Source: Hymenobacter oligotrophus (lineage in GTDB: Bacteria; Bacteroidota; Bacteroidia; Cytophagales; Hymenobacteraceae). Taken from it: a stretch of DNA of 64,000 nt. Of the stretch, positions 10,171 to 18,920 are shown piece by piece. Within the stretch, counting starts at the first letter, position 1, and each line of letters starts with the position of its first letter. The translations under genes and the position numbers were made by a program. The notes beneath the pieces were generated by a model that was given only the letters and a program-made list of their open reading frames with translations, was not told where the DNA came from and did no database searches. The DNA lies in the NCBI RefSeq assembly GCF_003574965.1, contig NZ_CP032317.1:2170001-2234000 (forward strand), given 5' to 3'.

Positions 10171-10239
10171 GGGCGTTTGCGTATAGCCGCTTGGTATGCC
10201 CGCTGGCCGGGCGTTTTACTGGCACTATCCGCAACGCAC

Positions 10240-11139
10240 ATGAACCGACTACTGGCGGGCCTGCTCAGCATGGCTCTACTTGGCTCCACAGGCTGTTCCG
10301 AAGCACAAAACGAACAAGCCGAAGGCAAAGGCAAAAAAGGGAAAGGCGGCAAGAAAAAAGATAAAACCGAAGCCCTGAGCCCCATAGCTGGCCTCACGAA
10401 GGTGGGCACCATGCCCAGCGAAGTGCCCGAAAGCTCGGGCTTGGCGCGCGGACCCGAGGCCGGCACTTACTACACGCACGGCGACACGCGCAGCCCCGGC
10501 GGCGGCCCCTCGATTTACCTGGTGCGCGAAAACGGCCAACTCGTACGCCGCATTGAGTTGCAAGGCGTGCAGCAGCAGGATTGGGAGTCGGTGTCGCAGG
10601 ACACGCAGGGCCGCCTGTACCTGGCCGATACCGGCAACAACGGCAACGACCGCCAAGACCTGGCCATTTACCGCGTCGACCCCAAAAATCTAGGGCAGGT
10701 CAGCAAAATCCAGTTTGCGTACCCCGACCAAAAAGAGTTTCCGCCGGCCAAAGAGGAGCGTAACTTCGACGTGGAAGCCTCCTTGTGGCACAACGGCCGC
10801 ATTTACCTCTTCACCCGCGACCGGGGCAACGACCGCACCAGCAAAATCTACAGCCTCGATGCCAACGGCCCCGCCCGCCAAACGGCGCAACGCGTGGCCG
10901 AGCTAACGCTGCCCGGCCAGGTAACCGACGCCGCGCTCAGCCCCGATGGCTCGCGCCTGGTGCTGCTGGGCCGCGAGCAAATTTTTGTGGGCGCGGTGAA
11001 CGGCGGCAATTTTGGCGCAGTCAAAATGAAGGCCGTGGAGTTAAACGGCGCCGGCCAAACCGAGGGCGTGGTGTTCATCGACAACAACACCGTACTCATC
11101 AGCAGCGAGCAGGGCGCGTTGTACCGTTATCAGCTATAA
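10240..11139 (+). CDS. Beta-propeller-like lipoprotein
   Basis: A 299-residue predicted lipoprotein. The start at 10240 opens a type II signal peptide with lipobox GSTGC, followed by a highly basic linker (KGKGKKGKGGKKKDK). From about residue 45 there are repeated blade-like segments: SSGLARG, DWESVSQDTQGRLYLADTGNN, NFDVEASLWHNGRIYLFTRD, SPDGSRLVLLG and TEGVVFIDN. These fit a beta-propeller of the SdiA-regulated/NHL-like kind. No catalytic motif is recognised. In-frame codons further upstream would destroy the signal peptide. Its function, perhaps calcium or ligand binding at the cell surface, is not evident. Confidence 0.7.
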   Translation: MNRLLAGLLSMALLGSTGCSEAQNEQAEGKGKKGKGGKKKDKTEALSPIAGLTKVGTMPSEVPESSGLARGPEAGTYYTHGDTRSPGGGPSIYLVRENGQLVRRIELQGVQQQDWESVSQDTQGRLYLADTGNNGNDRQDLAIYRVDPKNLGQVSKIQFAYPDQKEFPPAKEERNFDVEASLWHNGRIYLFTRDRGNDRTSKIYSLDANGPARQTAQRVAELTLPGQVTDAALSPDGSRLVLLGREQIFVGAVNGGNFGAVKMKAVELNGAGQTEGVVFIDNNTVLISSEQGALYRYQL

Positions 11140-11146
11140 AATATCG

Positions 11147-11354
11147 GCTGTCAGTTATCAGATTTTGATTTTTCACCCAGGGCCGCGCGCCCGTGGCTGA
11201 GCTACCGCCGCTTGCCGTGCTCCAATTGGCCCTAGGTGCCCTGTGCGCGGCCGGCACCTAGGGCCTTGGCGTTGGCAAGAGCCGCCGATTACTTCTAGCC
11301 AACCGCTAATAGCTGCTCCCTAACTGCTGACAACTGACCGCTAATAACTAACAT
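11147..11354. repeat. Heptad-repeat spacer between lipoprotein gene and aldolase gene
   Basis: The 265-base gap holds 7-base repeats in register. The left end has GCTGTCA, GTTATCA and GATTTTG (11147-11167). The right end has seven consecutive heptads beginning CT (11306-11354), including CTGACAA, CTGACCG and CTAATAA, roughly the reverse complement of the left type. Between them lies a 13-bp inverted repeat (11228-11240 with 11253-11265) with CCTAGG in both arms. No gene is seen. Confidence 0.7.
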
Positions 11355-11404
11355 TGTACCGCAGCCGCTTGGGGCTGTTTTCCTCTTTTTTCCTCCTTTT
11401 TCTT

Positions 11405-12490
11405 ATGAGTAACACTGCCGTTACCACCCTGCGCGCCGGCGTTCTGCACGGCGACGAGGTTCAACAGCTGTTCGAATACGCCAAGGCGAACGGCTTTGCC
11501 CTGCCCGCCGTCAACGTAACGGGTACCGACACGGTAAACGCCGTGCTCGAAACCGCCGCGGCCGTCAGCTCGCCGGTTATCATTCAGTTCTCGAACGGTG
11601 GTGCGCAGTTCTTCGCCGGTAAGGGTGCGCCCAACGACAAGCAGCAGGCCAGCATTGCCGGCGCTGTTTCGGGGGCTATGCACGTGCACCAAATGGCCGA
11701 GCTGTACGGCGTGCCCGTAATTCTGCACACCGACCACGCCGCCAAAAAGCTGCTGCCCTGGATCGACGGCATGCTCGAGGCTGGCGAAAAGTACTTCGCC
11801 CAGCACGGCCGCCCGCTGTTCAGCTCGCACATGATCGACTTGTCGGAGGAGCCGATTGAGGAGAACATCGAGATCTGCAAGGAGTACCTGGCCCGCATGG
11901 ATAAGCTGGGCATGACGCTGGAAATCGAGCTGGGCGTAACCGGCGGCGAGGAAGACGGCGTCGACAACTCCGGTGTTGATTCGAGCAAGCTGTACACCCA
12001 GCCTTCGGAAGTGGCCTACGCCTACGAGGAACTGCTGAAGGTGAGCCCGCGCTTTACCATTGCCGCTGCTTTCGGCAACGTGCACGGCGTGTACAAGCCC
12101 GGCAACGTAAAGCTGCAGCCCGTTATCCTGAAGAACTCGCAGGAGTACGTGAAGGAGAAGTTTGGCTTGCAGGAGGCCCTGCCGATCAACTTCGTGTTCC
12201 ACGGCGGCTCGGGCTCGTCGCAGGAAGAAATCCGCGAGGCCATCAGCTACGGCGCTATCAAAATGAACATCGACACCGACTTGCAGTGGGCGTTCTGGGA
12301 CGGCATCAAGAACTTCTATAAGAAGAATGAAGCCTACCTGCAAGGCCAGATCGGCAACCCCACCGGCGACGACGCCCCCAACAAGAAATACTACGATCCG
12401 CGCGTGTGGCTGCGCGAAGGCGAAAAGACGTTCGTGGAGCGCCTCAAGCAAGCCTTCGACGACCTGAACGCCCTGAACCGCCGGCCCTAG
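11405..12490 (+). CDS. fbaA: Class II fructose-bisphosphate aldolase
   Basis: A 361-residue zinc-dependent aldolase that splits fructose-1,6-bisphosphate into glyceraldehyde-3-phosphate and dihydroxyacetone phosphate (glycolysis and gluconeogenesis). Class II signatures are present: VILHTDHAAKK with the catalytic Asp and zinc-binding His, the acidic ELGVTGGEEDGVDN segment typical of the long class IIa form, FGNVHGVYKPGN and FVFHGGSGSS, then NIDTDLQWAFW. The start MSNTAV at 11405 is chosen over an earlier in-frame codon that adds an artificial hydrophobic stretch. The length matches E. coli FbaA. It follows a heptad-repeat spacer and precedes a strong inverted repeat. Confidence 0.96.
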   Translation: MSNTAVTTLRAGVLHGDEVQQLFEYAKANGFALPAVNVTGTDTVNAVLETAAAVSSPVIIQFSNGGAQFFAGKGAPNDKQQASIAGAVSGAMHVHQMAELYGVPVILHTDHAAKKLLPWIDGMLEAGEKYFAQHGRPLFSSHMIDLSEEPIEENIEICKEYLARMDKLGMTLEIELGVTGGEEDGVDNSGVDSSKLYTQPSEVAYAYEELLKVSPRFTIAAAFGNVHGVYKPGNVKLQPVILKNSQEYVKEKFGLQEALPINFVFHGGSGSSQEEIREAISYGAIKMNIDTDLQWAFWDGIKNFYKKNEAYLQGQIGNPTGDDAPNKKYYDPRVWLREGEKTFVERLKQAFDDLNALNRRP

Positions 12491-12497
12491 GTCTGGC

Positions 12498-12578
12498 TGT
12501 CATGTCGAGCGACGCGAGACATCTGGGTCAGAAAACCTGCCGTGTTTACCCAGATGTTTCGCGTCGCTCGACATGACA
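12498..12578. repeat. 31-bp near-perfect inverted repeat (REP-like) after the aldolase gene
   Basis: Arms 12498-12528 and 12548-12578 match in 30 of 31 positions around a 19-base loop. The arms begin TGTCATGTCGAGC. The related string CTCGACATGAC recurs in the repeat island near 57.3 kb, so this is probably a dispersed family. It starts 8 bases after the aldolase stop. Confidence 0.85.
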
Positions 12579-12580
12579 AT

Positions 12581-12616
12581 AAAAAGCCCCGCTGGAGCAA
12601 TCCGGCGGGGCTTTTT
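12581..12616. terminator. Bidirectional terminator between fbaA and lgt
   Basis: A stem of 12581-12592 with 12605-12616 (AAAAAGCCCCGC) carries A and T runs on the two sides, so it can end both convergent transcripts. Confidence 0.85.
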
Positions 12617-12633
12617 GTTGGGGCCTAGGTGCC

Positions 12634-13527
12634 CTATCGTTTCATCTGCACGGGCAGTGGCTTGTTGGTGTTGGCGGTGGCCTCCGAACCCAGGTCGCGC
12701 GGGGCATCTTCGGGGCGGCCAGGGCGTTTTTTGGCCGTGAAGAGCACGTACAGCCCCACCAAAATCAGCGGAATGCTCAGCAGCTGGCCCATGTTCAGGG
12801 GCAGCCGGTCTTCGAAAGCTTCTTGGTTTTCCTTCAGGAACTCCACCAGCAGGCGGAACGTGAAGAGCAGCGTTACGAACAAGCCGAACAACAAACCGCG
12901 CGGGGTTTGCTCTTTGTAGCGGTTCCAGAGCCAATACAGCAGCACAAACAGAAACAGGCAAAACAGCGCCTCGTAAATCTGGGTGGGGTGGCGCAGTTCG
13001 TTCGGGATGTTGCCGGCCACGTGGTGAATTTCGTTGTAGCGCGCAAACTTAAACGCCCACGGCACGTCGGTTTGGCGGCCGATGATTTCGGAATTCATCA
13101 GGTTGCCCAGGCGAATGCACATGCCGCCCGTGGCCACCACAATCACAATGCGGTCGAGCACCCACAGGTAATCGAACTTGTTGTTGCGCGCAAACAGCCA
13201 CACAGCCAGCAAAATACCGATGGTGGCGCCGTGGCTGGCCAAGCCGCCTTCCCAAATCTTCAGGATTTCGCCGGGGTGCGCCAGGTAATAATCGGCGTCG
13301 TAAAAGAACACGTGCCCGAGGCGTGCGCCCAGCACCGTGCCGATGAGCATGTAAATGGTAATGACATCGACCCAACGCGGCGACACCCGCTCGGCTTTGT
13401 AGATGTGCGTGAGGATGAACGAGCCGATGATGAAGCCCAACGCAAACAGCAGGCCGTACCAACGCAGCGTGAGCGGCCCGAGCTGGGCCAAAATGGGCGA
13501 AATATCCCAGGTGATATAAGCAAGCAT
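12634..13527 (-). CDS. lgt: Prolipoprotein diacylglyceryl transferase
   Basis: A 297-residue inner-membrane enzyme that moves the diacylglyceryl group from phosphatidylglycerol to the lipobox cysteine of prelipoproteins, the first step of lipoprotein maturation. Several hydrophobic segments are present. Family motifs are visible: GARLGHVFFY, GGLASHGATIG, the signature GMCIRLGNLMNSEIIG with its essential Arg and Asn, and the C-terminal HPTQIYEA. Start MLAYITW at 13527 fits a TACTTTTG box 25 bases upstream. The window encodes many lipobox proteins that would be its substrates. The C-terminal tail (about 40 residues, KRPGRPED) is extra. Confidence 0.96.
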   Translation of the reverse strand: MLAYITWDISPILAQLGPLTLRWYGLLFALGFIIGSFILTHIYKAERVSPRWVDVITIYMLIGTVLGARLGHVFFYDADYYLAHPGEILKIWEGGLASHGATIGILLAVWLFARNNKFDYLWVLDRIVIVVATGGMCIRLGNLMNSEIIGRQTDVPWAFKFARYNEIHHVAGNIPNELRHPTQIYEALFCLFLFVLLYWLWNRYKEQTPRGLLFGLFVTLLFTFRLLVEFLKENQEAFEDRLPLNMGQLLSIPLILVGLYVLFTAKKRPGRPEDAPRDLGSEATANTNKPLPVQMKR

Positions 13528-13552
13528 AGGCACTTTGGCGCAAGGTGTCGGA

Positions 13553-13560
13553 CAAAAGTA
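13553..13560 (-). promoter_or_regulatory. Promoter -7 box (TACTTTTG) for lgt
   Basis: TAnnTTTG on the minus strand, 25 bases before the lgt start. It adjoins the left arm of the inverted repeat beginning at 13558. Confidence 0.55.
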
Positions 13561-13783
13561 GGGGCGCGTTGCACGCGCCCGCCACAAAGAACGACTATCC
13601 GGGGAAAAATTACAGGCCCGAGCCGCTAAACGCCCCGGGCCTGCGGGTAAAAGTAGCAGACGTTGCGCGGGTAGCCCTAGGTGCCTTGGGGCGCGGGGCC
13701 AGTGGGCAGCCTACGGGGTGCTGCTGCGCGCTGTTGTTTTCGCGCCCGAGTACACCAAGCGGGCGCGTGCAACGTGCCCCTAC
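13558..13783. repeat. 25-bp inverted repeat flanking the lgt-nadE spacer, overlapping the nadE stop
   Basis: Arms 13558-13582 (beginning GTAGGGGCGCGTTGCACGCG) and 13759-13783 match in 24 of 25 positions. The right arm contains the nadE stop codon (complement at 13780-13782). Inside lie a GC-rich hairpin (CAGGCCCG...CGGGCCTG) and one CCTAGG. A second member of the family is at 40569-40718. Confidence 0.85.
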
Positions 13784-15759
13784 AGGGCTTTCAGCTCGTC
13801 GGCAAAACCGCCGCTCAAAATGGGGAAGCGCAGCCAGGAGCGCGGGTCGAGGTTGTAGTCGTCGAGGTGAAACGAGGGCGCGTACCGCTCACGCTTCCAC
13901 TGGTTGCGGCTCCAGAGCTGGTAAAAGCGCTGCACGTATGTTTTCAGCTGCTCCGCCTCCACGTTGTCGACCTCGGCACCTAGGCGCTCCAGCACCTGCT
14001 GCGGACTGAGGCGCTCGTAGAACGCCAGCCGCTCGATGCGGTTGAGCAGCGGGTACGGCATCAGGTCGCGCTCGTCGGTTTGTTTGTCTTCGAGGGGGCG
14101 CAGCTCGGCGGTGGGCGCCAGGTTGTTTACGCGGTGCAGGCCGGGGTAGCCCAGCTCGGCTTCGGCCCACACCAGCCACTGCTTCACAAACGCCTTATCG
14201 ACGCCGGCAATGGGCGAAATGCTGCCCGCGGTGTCGCCGTCCATGGTGCAGTAGCCCACGGCTGCTTCGGAGCGGTTGGAGGTGGTAATCAGCAGGCAGT
14301 TTTGCACGTTGGCCAGCATCCATATGCTGGGGGCGCGCACCCGGGCCTGAATGTTCTGCAGCGTGAGGTCGTCGGTTTTCCACGTTAGCTCCCGACCTAG
14401 GGCCTGCTCGATTTTGTGGGTATAGCCCTTTACTTCCTGGTCGATATCCCAGCTGAAAAACACGGCGCCCACGTTCTCGGCTACCTCCTTGGCCGAGAGG
14501 TACGTATCGTCGGAGGAGTTGACGGTGCCTTGGTACGCGCAAGTAAGCAGCCGGCGCGTAAGCTGCTGGTTGAGCGTGAGGCGCTCGTGGCCGGTAACCT
14601 GCTCGGCAGGGTGCGACACCGCCTGCACGCGCGTGCCGGCATCGGAGGTGGCAGCGGCCTCGATGGGCGCGGCGCCCGGCAGCTGCCCCTGCGCCACGGC
14701 AACCCGAATGTCGTCGTCGGAGAAATTGCCGGCTTTGCGCATAAACTCCTCCACGCCAAGCTCCTGCACGCCCAGGCGCACCATTTCGGCCACCCCTACG
14801 GCGCACATGCACGAGTCGGCACCGCCCGAAAGGCTCAGCACAAAGCCTTTGCTGCGTGCTTTGCGCAGGTAATCGAACAGGGCCAGGCTCAGGGCTTGGT
14901 TTAGCTCGCGGTACTCGTCGGGCGTAGGCAGCGGGGTAATTTCCTGTGTAACGGCAGTCTCCCGGCTGAAATCAACGTCGGCATACTCCAGGTCTACGTT
15001 CTTGAAGCTCAGCAGCTGGTTGCGCTTGATGAGCTGGCCGTTGCGCGCAATCAGGATTTCGCCGTCGTAGGTAATGCGGCCGGCCTCGTTGCCGAGCAGG
15101 TTGGCGTAGAGGTACGTCACCTGGTAATCGCGCGAGCCTTTCAGCACCAGTTGATAGCGCACGTCGGTTTTGCTCATGGCAAAGTGCGAGGCCGATGGGT
15201 TCACGATCAGTTGCACGCCCCTGGGTTTCAGGCGGCCGGCGGGTCGGTCGGCAGCGGGGCGCCAAGCGTCCTCGCATATTTCAAAGCCAAACCGCACGCC
15301 CAGGTGCTCAAACACCAAGTCGCCGATGGTGTACTCCTCGCCTTGGTAGCTGAACGTACCCGTGGTACCGGGCCGCCACGAGGTAAAAAACCGAGGCTCG
15401 TAGTGCACGCCGTCGTTGGCCAGAAACTGCTTGGCCGCAAAACCCAATACCTCGCGGTTGCGAATTACGCAGGCCGTGTTATACGTTTGGCCGCTCAGGC
15501 GCACGGGTAAGCCTACGCACACCACCATGTTGGGGTCGGTGCACCACTGGCGCACCTGCTGCAAGTAACCTAGGGCCGCCTCGCTCAGCCAATCGTGCAA
15601 AAACAAATCCTCGCAGCCGTAGCCCGTAAGGCACAGCTCGGGCAGGCACAACAGCTCTACTTGCGCATCCTGGGCCTGTTGAATGGCTTCTTGGATGTTG
15701 CGCAGGTTGTTTTGCCAATCAATGGGCGTTTGGTTGAGGGCAGCACCGGCAAGTCGCAT
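13780..15759 (-). CDS. nadE: Glutamine-dependent NAD+ synthase
   Basis: A 659-residue enzyme that makes NAD+ from deamido-NAD+, ATP and glutamine. The N-terminal nitrilase-type glutaminase domain (about 1-290) shows the Glu-Lys-Cys triad in LCLPELCLTGYG, AAKQFLANDG and RFGFEICEDAW. The synthetase domain begins with the P-loop LSLSGGADS near residue 310 and has YTHKIEQALG and MDGDTAGSISPIAGV further on. Start MRLAGAALNQ at 15759 matches family N-termini. A linker after the P-loop rich in Ala and Gly (GQLPGAAPIEAAATSDAGT) looks longer than usual. The stop codon lies inside a dispersed inverted repeat, and a large repeat island lies upstream. Confidence 0.96.
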   Translation of the reverse strand: MRLAGAALNQTPIDWQNNLRNIQEAIQQAQDAQVELLCLPELCLTGYGCEDLFLHDWLSEAALGYLQQVRQWCTDPNMVVCVGLPVRLSGQTYNTACVIRNREVLGFAAKQFLANDGVHYEPRFFTSWRPGTTGTFSYQGEEYTIGDLVFEHLGVRFGFEICEDAWRPAADRPAGRLKPRGVQLIVNPSASHFAMSKTDVRYQLVLKGSRDYQVTYLYANLLGNEAGRITYDGEILIARNGQLIKRNQLLSFKNVDLEYADVDFSRETAVTQEITPLPTPDEYRELNQALSLALFDYLRKARSKGFVLSLSGGADSCMCAVGVAEMVRLGVQELGVEEFMRKAGNFSDDDIRVAVAQGQLPGAAPIEAAATSDAGTRVQAVSHPAEQVTGHERLTLNQQLTRRLLTCAYQGTVNSSDDTYLSAKEVAENVGAVFFSWDIDQEVKGYTHKIEQALGRELTWKTDDLTLQNIQARVRAPSIWMLANVQNCLLITTSNRSEAAVGYCTMDGDTAGSISPIAGVDKAFVKQWLVWAEAELGYPGLHRVNNLAPTAELRPLEDKQTDERDLMPYPLLNRIERLAFYERLSPQQVLERLGAEVDNVEAEQLKTYVQRFYQLWSRNQWKRERYAPSFHLDDYNLDPRSWLRFPILSGGFADELKAL

Positions 15760-15840
15760 AGGCTTGAAGCAGGAATGGTGGAAACGTGCTGCAAGTAACT
15801 CCAAATGGCCGAGTCGGGTTGTGCAAACCGCTACACTCGT

Positions 15841-16308
15841 TGTCATTGCGAGGACGAAGGACATTCCGCGCATCAAGCGGCGTCAATCGGTCCTGAACTG
15901 GGCAGAGCCATTCCCTTAGCACTAAGCGAAATCGCCCTAGAACAGTAGCGCGGGCTTTGGCTACGCCGACCTGCGGTTGTAGTCCGCGTCCTTAGATAGT
16001 GATTTCCGTTTCCGGACCTAGGGATACAGCCCGCGTTTGCTAGAACGGCTGGCGTCAGGGCAGTTCCGCGCGGAACCACTCGTCCATGCCAACGCGGGCT
16101 GAACCGCAGGAAGGAGTAGCCAAGCCCGCGCTACACGTGCTGCCCGCAACGATTAAGGTTGCTATCCGGGGACGCGGACTACAACCGCAGGTCGGCGTAG
16201 CCAAAGCCCGCGCTACATTTCGCTTGCTGCTAGGTGAACAAGGGTGTCCTGCCCAGGACCGATTGACGCCGCTTGATGCGCAGAATGTCGTGCCTCCTCG
16301 CAATGACA
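15841..16308. repeat. Composite island of nested inverted repeats (MITE/REP-like)
   Basis: This covers nearly all of the 567-base gap between nadE and rnc, which holds no gene. The outer arms 15841-15905 and 16249-16308 pair almost fully apart from a 5-base gap and a few mismatches. The inner arms 15945-15991 and 16170-16216 are a perfect 47-bp inverted repeat (beginning GTAGCGCGGGCTTTGG). A central pair is 16028-16037 with 16091-16100. The core 16052-16072 recurs in inverse orientation at 25599-25619. One CCTAGG lies at about 16018. No transposase gene is present. Confidence 0.88.
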
Positions 16309-16326
16309 GCGGGCGCGAGCGGTTTG

Positions 16327-17079
16327 CTACATACCTAGGGCATCCAACGCACGCTCGGCGGCTTGTTGCTCGGCTTGCTTTTTCGAGAGGCCCATGCCCG
16401 TAGCCACGGCCTCGTCGTCAATCAGCACCGTGGCCGAAAACTCCATTACGCCGCCGGTGCGCTGCTCACCGTTCAGCTCGTAGCGCACGGCTTTGCCGTG
16501 GCGCTGGGCCCACTCAATCAGCTTACTCTTGAAATTGGCCGTGGTGCTCACCAGCGCCTTCACATCCACGAACGGACGAATCAGGCGCTTCAGCACAAAC
16601 TGTCGGGCGGCTTCGTAGCCGTGGTCGAGGTAAACGGCGCCCACCAAGGCCTCCAGGGCGTTGCCGTTTACGGAACGCGAGCGGGCAGAGCGGCTCTGGC
16701 CGGCATCGAGCTGCACCAGCGCATCGAGACCAATTTTGAGGGCCAGTTGGTTCATGCTTTCGCGGTTGACGATGCGCGAGCGTACCTCCGTTAGGAAGCC
16801 TTCGGGCTCGTACGGAAACTTGCGAAACAGGAATTCGGCCACCACTGCGCCCAGCACGGCATCGCCCAAAAACTCCAGCCGCTCGTTCGAGAGGTGCCGG
16901 GTTTGGCCGGGTTGCTGCCGCACCATGGAAGCGTGCGTAAATGCCAGCCGGTACAAACGCACGTTGCCCGGCGCACGGCCCGTTACGGAAGCAATGGCTT
17001 GCCGAAACTGACGGTCGTGGCCGAGCAAACGGCGAAAGAAACCGAACAGCGGGAGCGTACGGCCGCTGCGCTGTACCAT
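16327..17079 (-). CDS. rnc: Ribonuclease III
   Basis: A 250-residue double-stranded-RNA endonuclease that matures rRNA precursors and cuts structured RNAs. The catalytic domain carries the signature NERLEFLGDAVLGAVV with the acidic metal ligands, and further on ALEALVGAVYLDHGYE. The C-terminal double-stranded-RNA-binding domain runs from about residue 180 (FKSKLIEWAQRHGKAVRYEL) to GLSKKQAEQQAAERALDAL. It is third in the acpP-fabF-rnc operon common in Bacteroidota, separated from fabF by a 107-base heptad-repeat spacer. The start ATG at 17079 gives a normal length with a short basic leader. Confidence 0.96.
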   Translation of the reverse strand: MVQRSGRTLPLFGFFRRLLGHDRQFRQAIASVTGRAPGNVRLYRLAFTHASMVRQQPGQTRHLSNERLEFLGDAVLGAVVAEFLFRKFPYEPEGFLTEVRSRIVNRESMNQLALKIGLDALVQLDAGQSRSARSRSVNGNALEALVGAVYLDHGYEAARQFVLKRLIRPFVDVKALVSTTANFKSKLIEWAQRHGKAVRYELNGEQRTGGVMEFSATVLIDDEAVATGMGLSKKQAEQQAAERALDALGM

Positions 17080-17089
17080 AAGCGTAGTT

Positions 17090-17186
17090 GGTATCGGGTA
17101 CTGGGTATTGGGTAGCGGGCGTGTATGCCTGGGTACGCAACCATCGATTGTCCTGATGCTTACTTACCCTCTACCCATTACCGTCT
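17090..17186. repeat. Heptad-repeat spacer between fabF and rnc
   Basis: Four 7-base units in register, GGTATCG, GGTACTG, GGTATTG and GGTAGCG, lie at 17090-17117. Three units of complementary type, ACCCTCT, ACCCATT and ACCGTCT, lie at 17166-17186. The latter touch the fabF stop codon. The two tracts face each other, so transcripts could form a weak hairpin. Confidence 0.75.
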
Positions 17187-18440
17187 CTAGTCGCGAAGCT
17201 TGCCGAACACCACCGAGGTGTTGTGCCCGCCAAACCCGAACGTATTGCTGAGGACAATGTTCACCTCGCGCTGCTGGGCTTGGTTGAAGGTAAAGTTCAG
17301 GCGCGGATCCAGCTCCGGGTCGTCGGTAAAGTGGTTGATGGTAGGCGGCACCAGGCTGTGCTCCATGGCCAGAATGCTGGCCACGGCCTCGATGGCTCCG
17401 GCGCCACCCAGCAGGTGGCCCGTCATGCTCTTCGTCGACGAAATGTTCAGGTCGTAAATGGCGTCGCCGAATACTTTCTGAATGGCCTTCACCTCGGCGC
17501 CGTCGCCCAGGGGCGTGCTGGTGCCGTGGGTGTTGATGTAGTCCACGTCGGCGGGGGTAATGCCGGCGTCGCGCAGGGCCATATTCAGCACCAGCATCAC
17601 ACCGTTGCCCTCGGGGTCGGGCGCGGTGAGGTGGTACGCATCGGCCGACATGCCGCCACCGAGCACCTCGGCGTAAATTTTAGCACCGCGCGCTTTGGCG
17701 TGCTCCAGATCCTCCAGGATGAGGGCGCCGGCGCCTTCGCCCAGCACAAAACCGTCCCGATCCTTATCGTAGGGGCGCGAGGCCGTTTCGGCGGCATCGT
17801 TGCGCTCCGACAACGCCTTGAGGGCGTTGAAACCACCGATACCGGCTTCCGTTACGGCGGCTTCGGAGCCACCGGTCACAATCACGTCGGCATAGCCGAG
17901 GCGGATGTAGTTGAAGGCATCGATGATGGAGTTCGACGACGAGGCGCAGGCCGATACCGTAACGAAGTTGGGGCCGCGGAAACCGTGCTTCATCGAAATA
18001 TGTCCCGACGCGATGTCGGCAATCATTTTCGGGATGAAGAACGGGTTGAAGCGCGGGGTGCCGTCGCCTTTGGCAAAGGCCACGCACTCCTCCTGGAAGG
18101 TGCGCAGGCCGCCAATGCCCGAACCCCAGATAACGCCCACGCGGTCTTTGTTTACGGCCCCATCGGCCAAGCCGGCTTCGGCAATGGCCTGGTCGGCGGC
18201 TACCACGGCAAACTGCGAAAACAAATCCAGCTTGCGGCCTTCCTTGCGTTCGAAGAAATTGTCGGCGTTGTAGCCCTTCACTTCGCAGGCAAAGCGGGTT
18301 TTGAACTTGCTGGCGTCGAAGCGCGTGATGGGGCCGGCCCCACTAACGCCGCGCGACAAACCGTCCCAGTACGCGGCAACCGTGTTGCCAAGGGGGGTAA
18401 TGGCTCCGAGACCAGTAACAACAACTCTCCGTAGCGCCAT
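17187..18440 (-). CDS. fabF: Beta-ketoacyl-ACP synthase II
   Basis: A 417-residue condensing enzyme of type II fatty-acid synthesis. It joins malonyl-ACP to a growing acyl-ACP in the cytoplasm. The nucleophilic Cys (about residue 165) is in TVSACASSSN. The two active-site His are in NTHGTSTPLGD and in SMTGHLLGGAGA. The N-terminus MALRRVVVTGLGAITPLGN is canonical. It lies between acpP (94-base gap) and rnc, as in many Bacteroidota, and its acyl carrier is the protein encoded just before it. Confidence 0.97.
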   Translation of the reverse strand: MALRRVVVTGLGAITPLGNTVAAYWDGLSRGVSGAGPITRFDASKFKTRFACEVKGYNADNFFERKEGRKLDLFSQFAVVAADQAIAEAGLADGAVNKDRVGVIWGSGIGGLRTFQEECVAFAKGDGTPRFNPFFIPKMIADIASGHISMKHGFRGPNFVTVSACASSSNSIIDAFNYIRLGYADVIVTGGSEAAVTEAGIGGFNALKALSERNDAAETASRPYDKDRDGFVLGEGAGALILEDLEHAKARGAKIYAEVLGGGMSADAYHLTAPDPEGNGVMLVLNMALRDAGITPADVDYINTHGTSTPLGDGAEVKAIQKVFGDAIYDLNISSTKSMTGHLLGGAGAIEAVASILAMEHSLVPPTINHFTDDPELDPRLNFTFNQAQQREVNIVLSNTFGFGGHNTSVVFGKLRD

Positions 18441-18534
18441 AAAAAGGGTGCGAAGGGATAAAGGAGGGGAAAGAAAAACGGCCGGCGCGGGCCGGCCGGC
18501 AAAGCGGTTGGTGCTTTAGCGAGGTAAAGATGCC

Positions 18535-18771
18535 TTATTTGGCGTGTTCTTCGAGGTAAGCAATAGCCTGGCCCACGGTGCCGATGTTCTCAGCCTGATC
18601 GTCGGGGATGCTTACGTTGAATTCTTTTTCGAATTCCATGATAAGCTCAACCGTGTCCAGCGAGTCAGCGCCGAGGTCGTTGGTGAAGCTGGCCTCCGGG
18701 GTAACTTCCGACGGCTCTACGCCCAGCTTGTCAACGATAATGCTTTTTACTTTTTCTGCGATTTCAGACAT
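18535..18771 (-). CDS. acpP: Acyl carrier protein
   Basis: A 78-residue acidic carrier. The phosphopantetheine attachment serine is residue 37 in [15 protein letters not shown], the canonical DSL site. Helix I, the acidic recognition helix II and the end ([10 protein letters not shown]) are all normal. It is first gene of the acpP-fabF-rnc operon and carries acyl intermediates for FabF. It is transcribed away from the IPExxxVDY gene. I could not find a convincing TAnnTTTG box in front of it. Confidence 0.97.
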   Translation of the reverse strand: MSEIAEKVKSIIVDKLGVEPSEVTPEASFTNDLGADSLDTVELIMEFEKEFNVSIPDDQAENIGTVGQAIAYLEEHAK

Positions 18772-18885
18772 TTCCGTGGGGTTTAAAGAAAACTCGGCAC
18801 AAATAACACCATCTTCGGCAACATTGTCAAACCGGACGAGGTGAATTGCCCAAGTGCCCGCGCTGGTTAAGCCCCGCCAACTCCG

Positions 18886-18893
18886 TAGTTTTG
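18886..18893 (+). promoter_or_regulatory. Promoter -7 box (TAGTTTTG) for the IPExxxVDY gene
   Basis: TAnnTTTG match, 27 bases before the ATG at 18921, in the divergent gap with acpP. Confidence 0.6.
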
Positions 18894-18920
18894 CGCCGCG
18901 CGCCAGGCTGCTTTTTGCCT

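Noticed and set aside
11348-12451. 367-codon frame opposite fbaA
   Set aside because: Shadow frame; no signal, no promoter.
15841-16308. CRISPR array
   Set aside because: The repeats are inverted and nested, not direct with unique spacers.
17223-18434. 403-codon frame opposite fabF
   Set aside because: Shadow frame of a clear housekeeping gene with no recognisable protein pattern.
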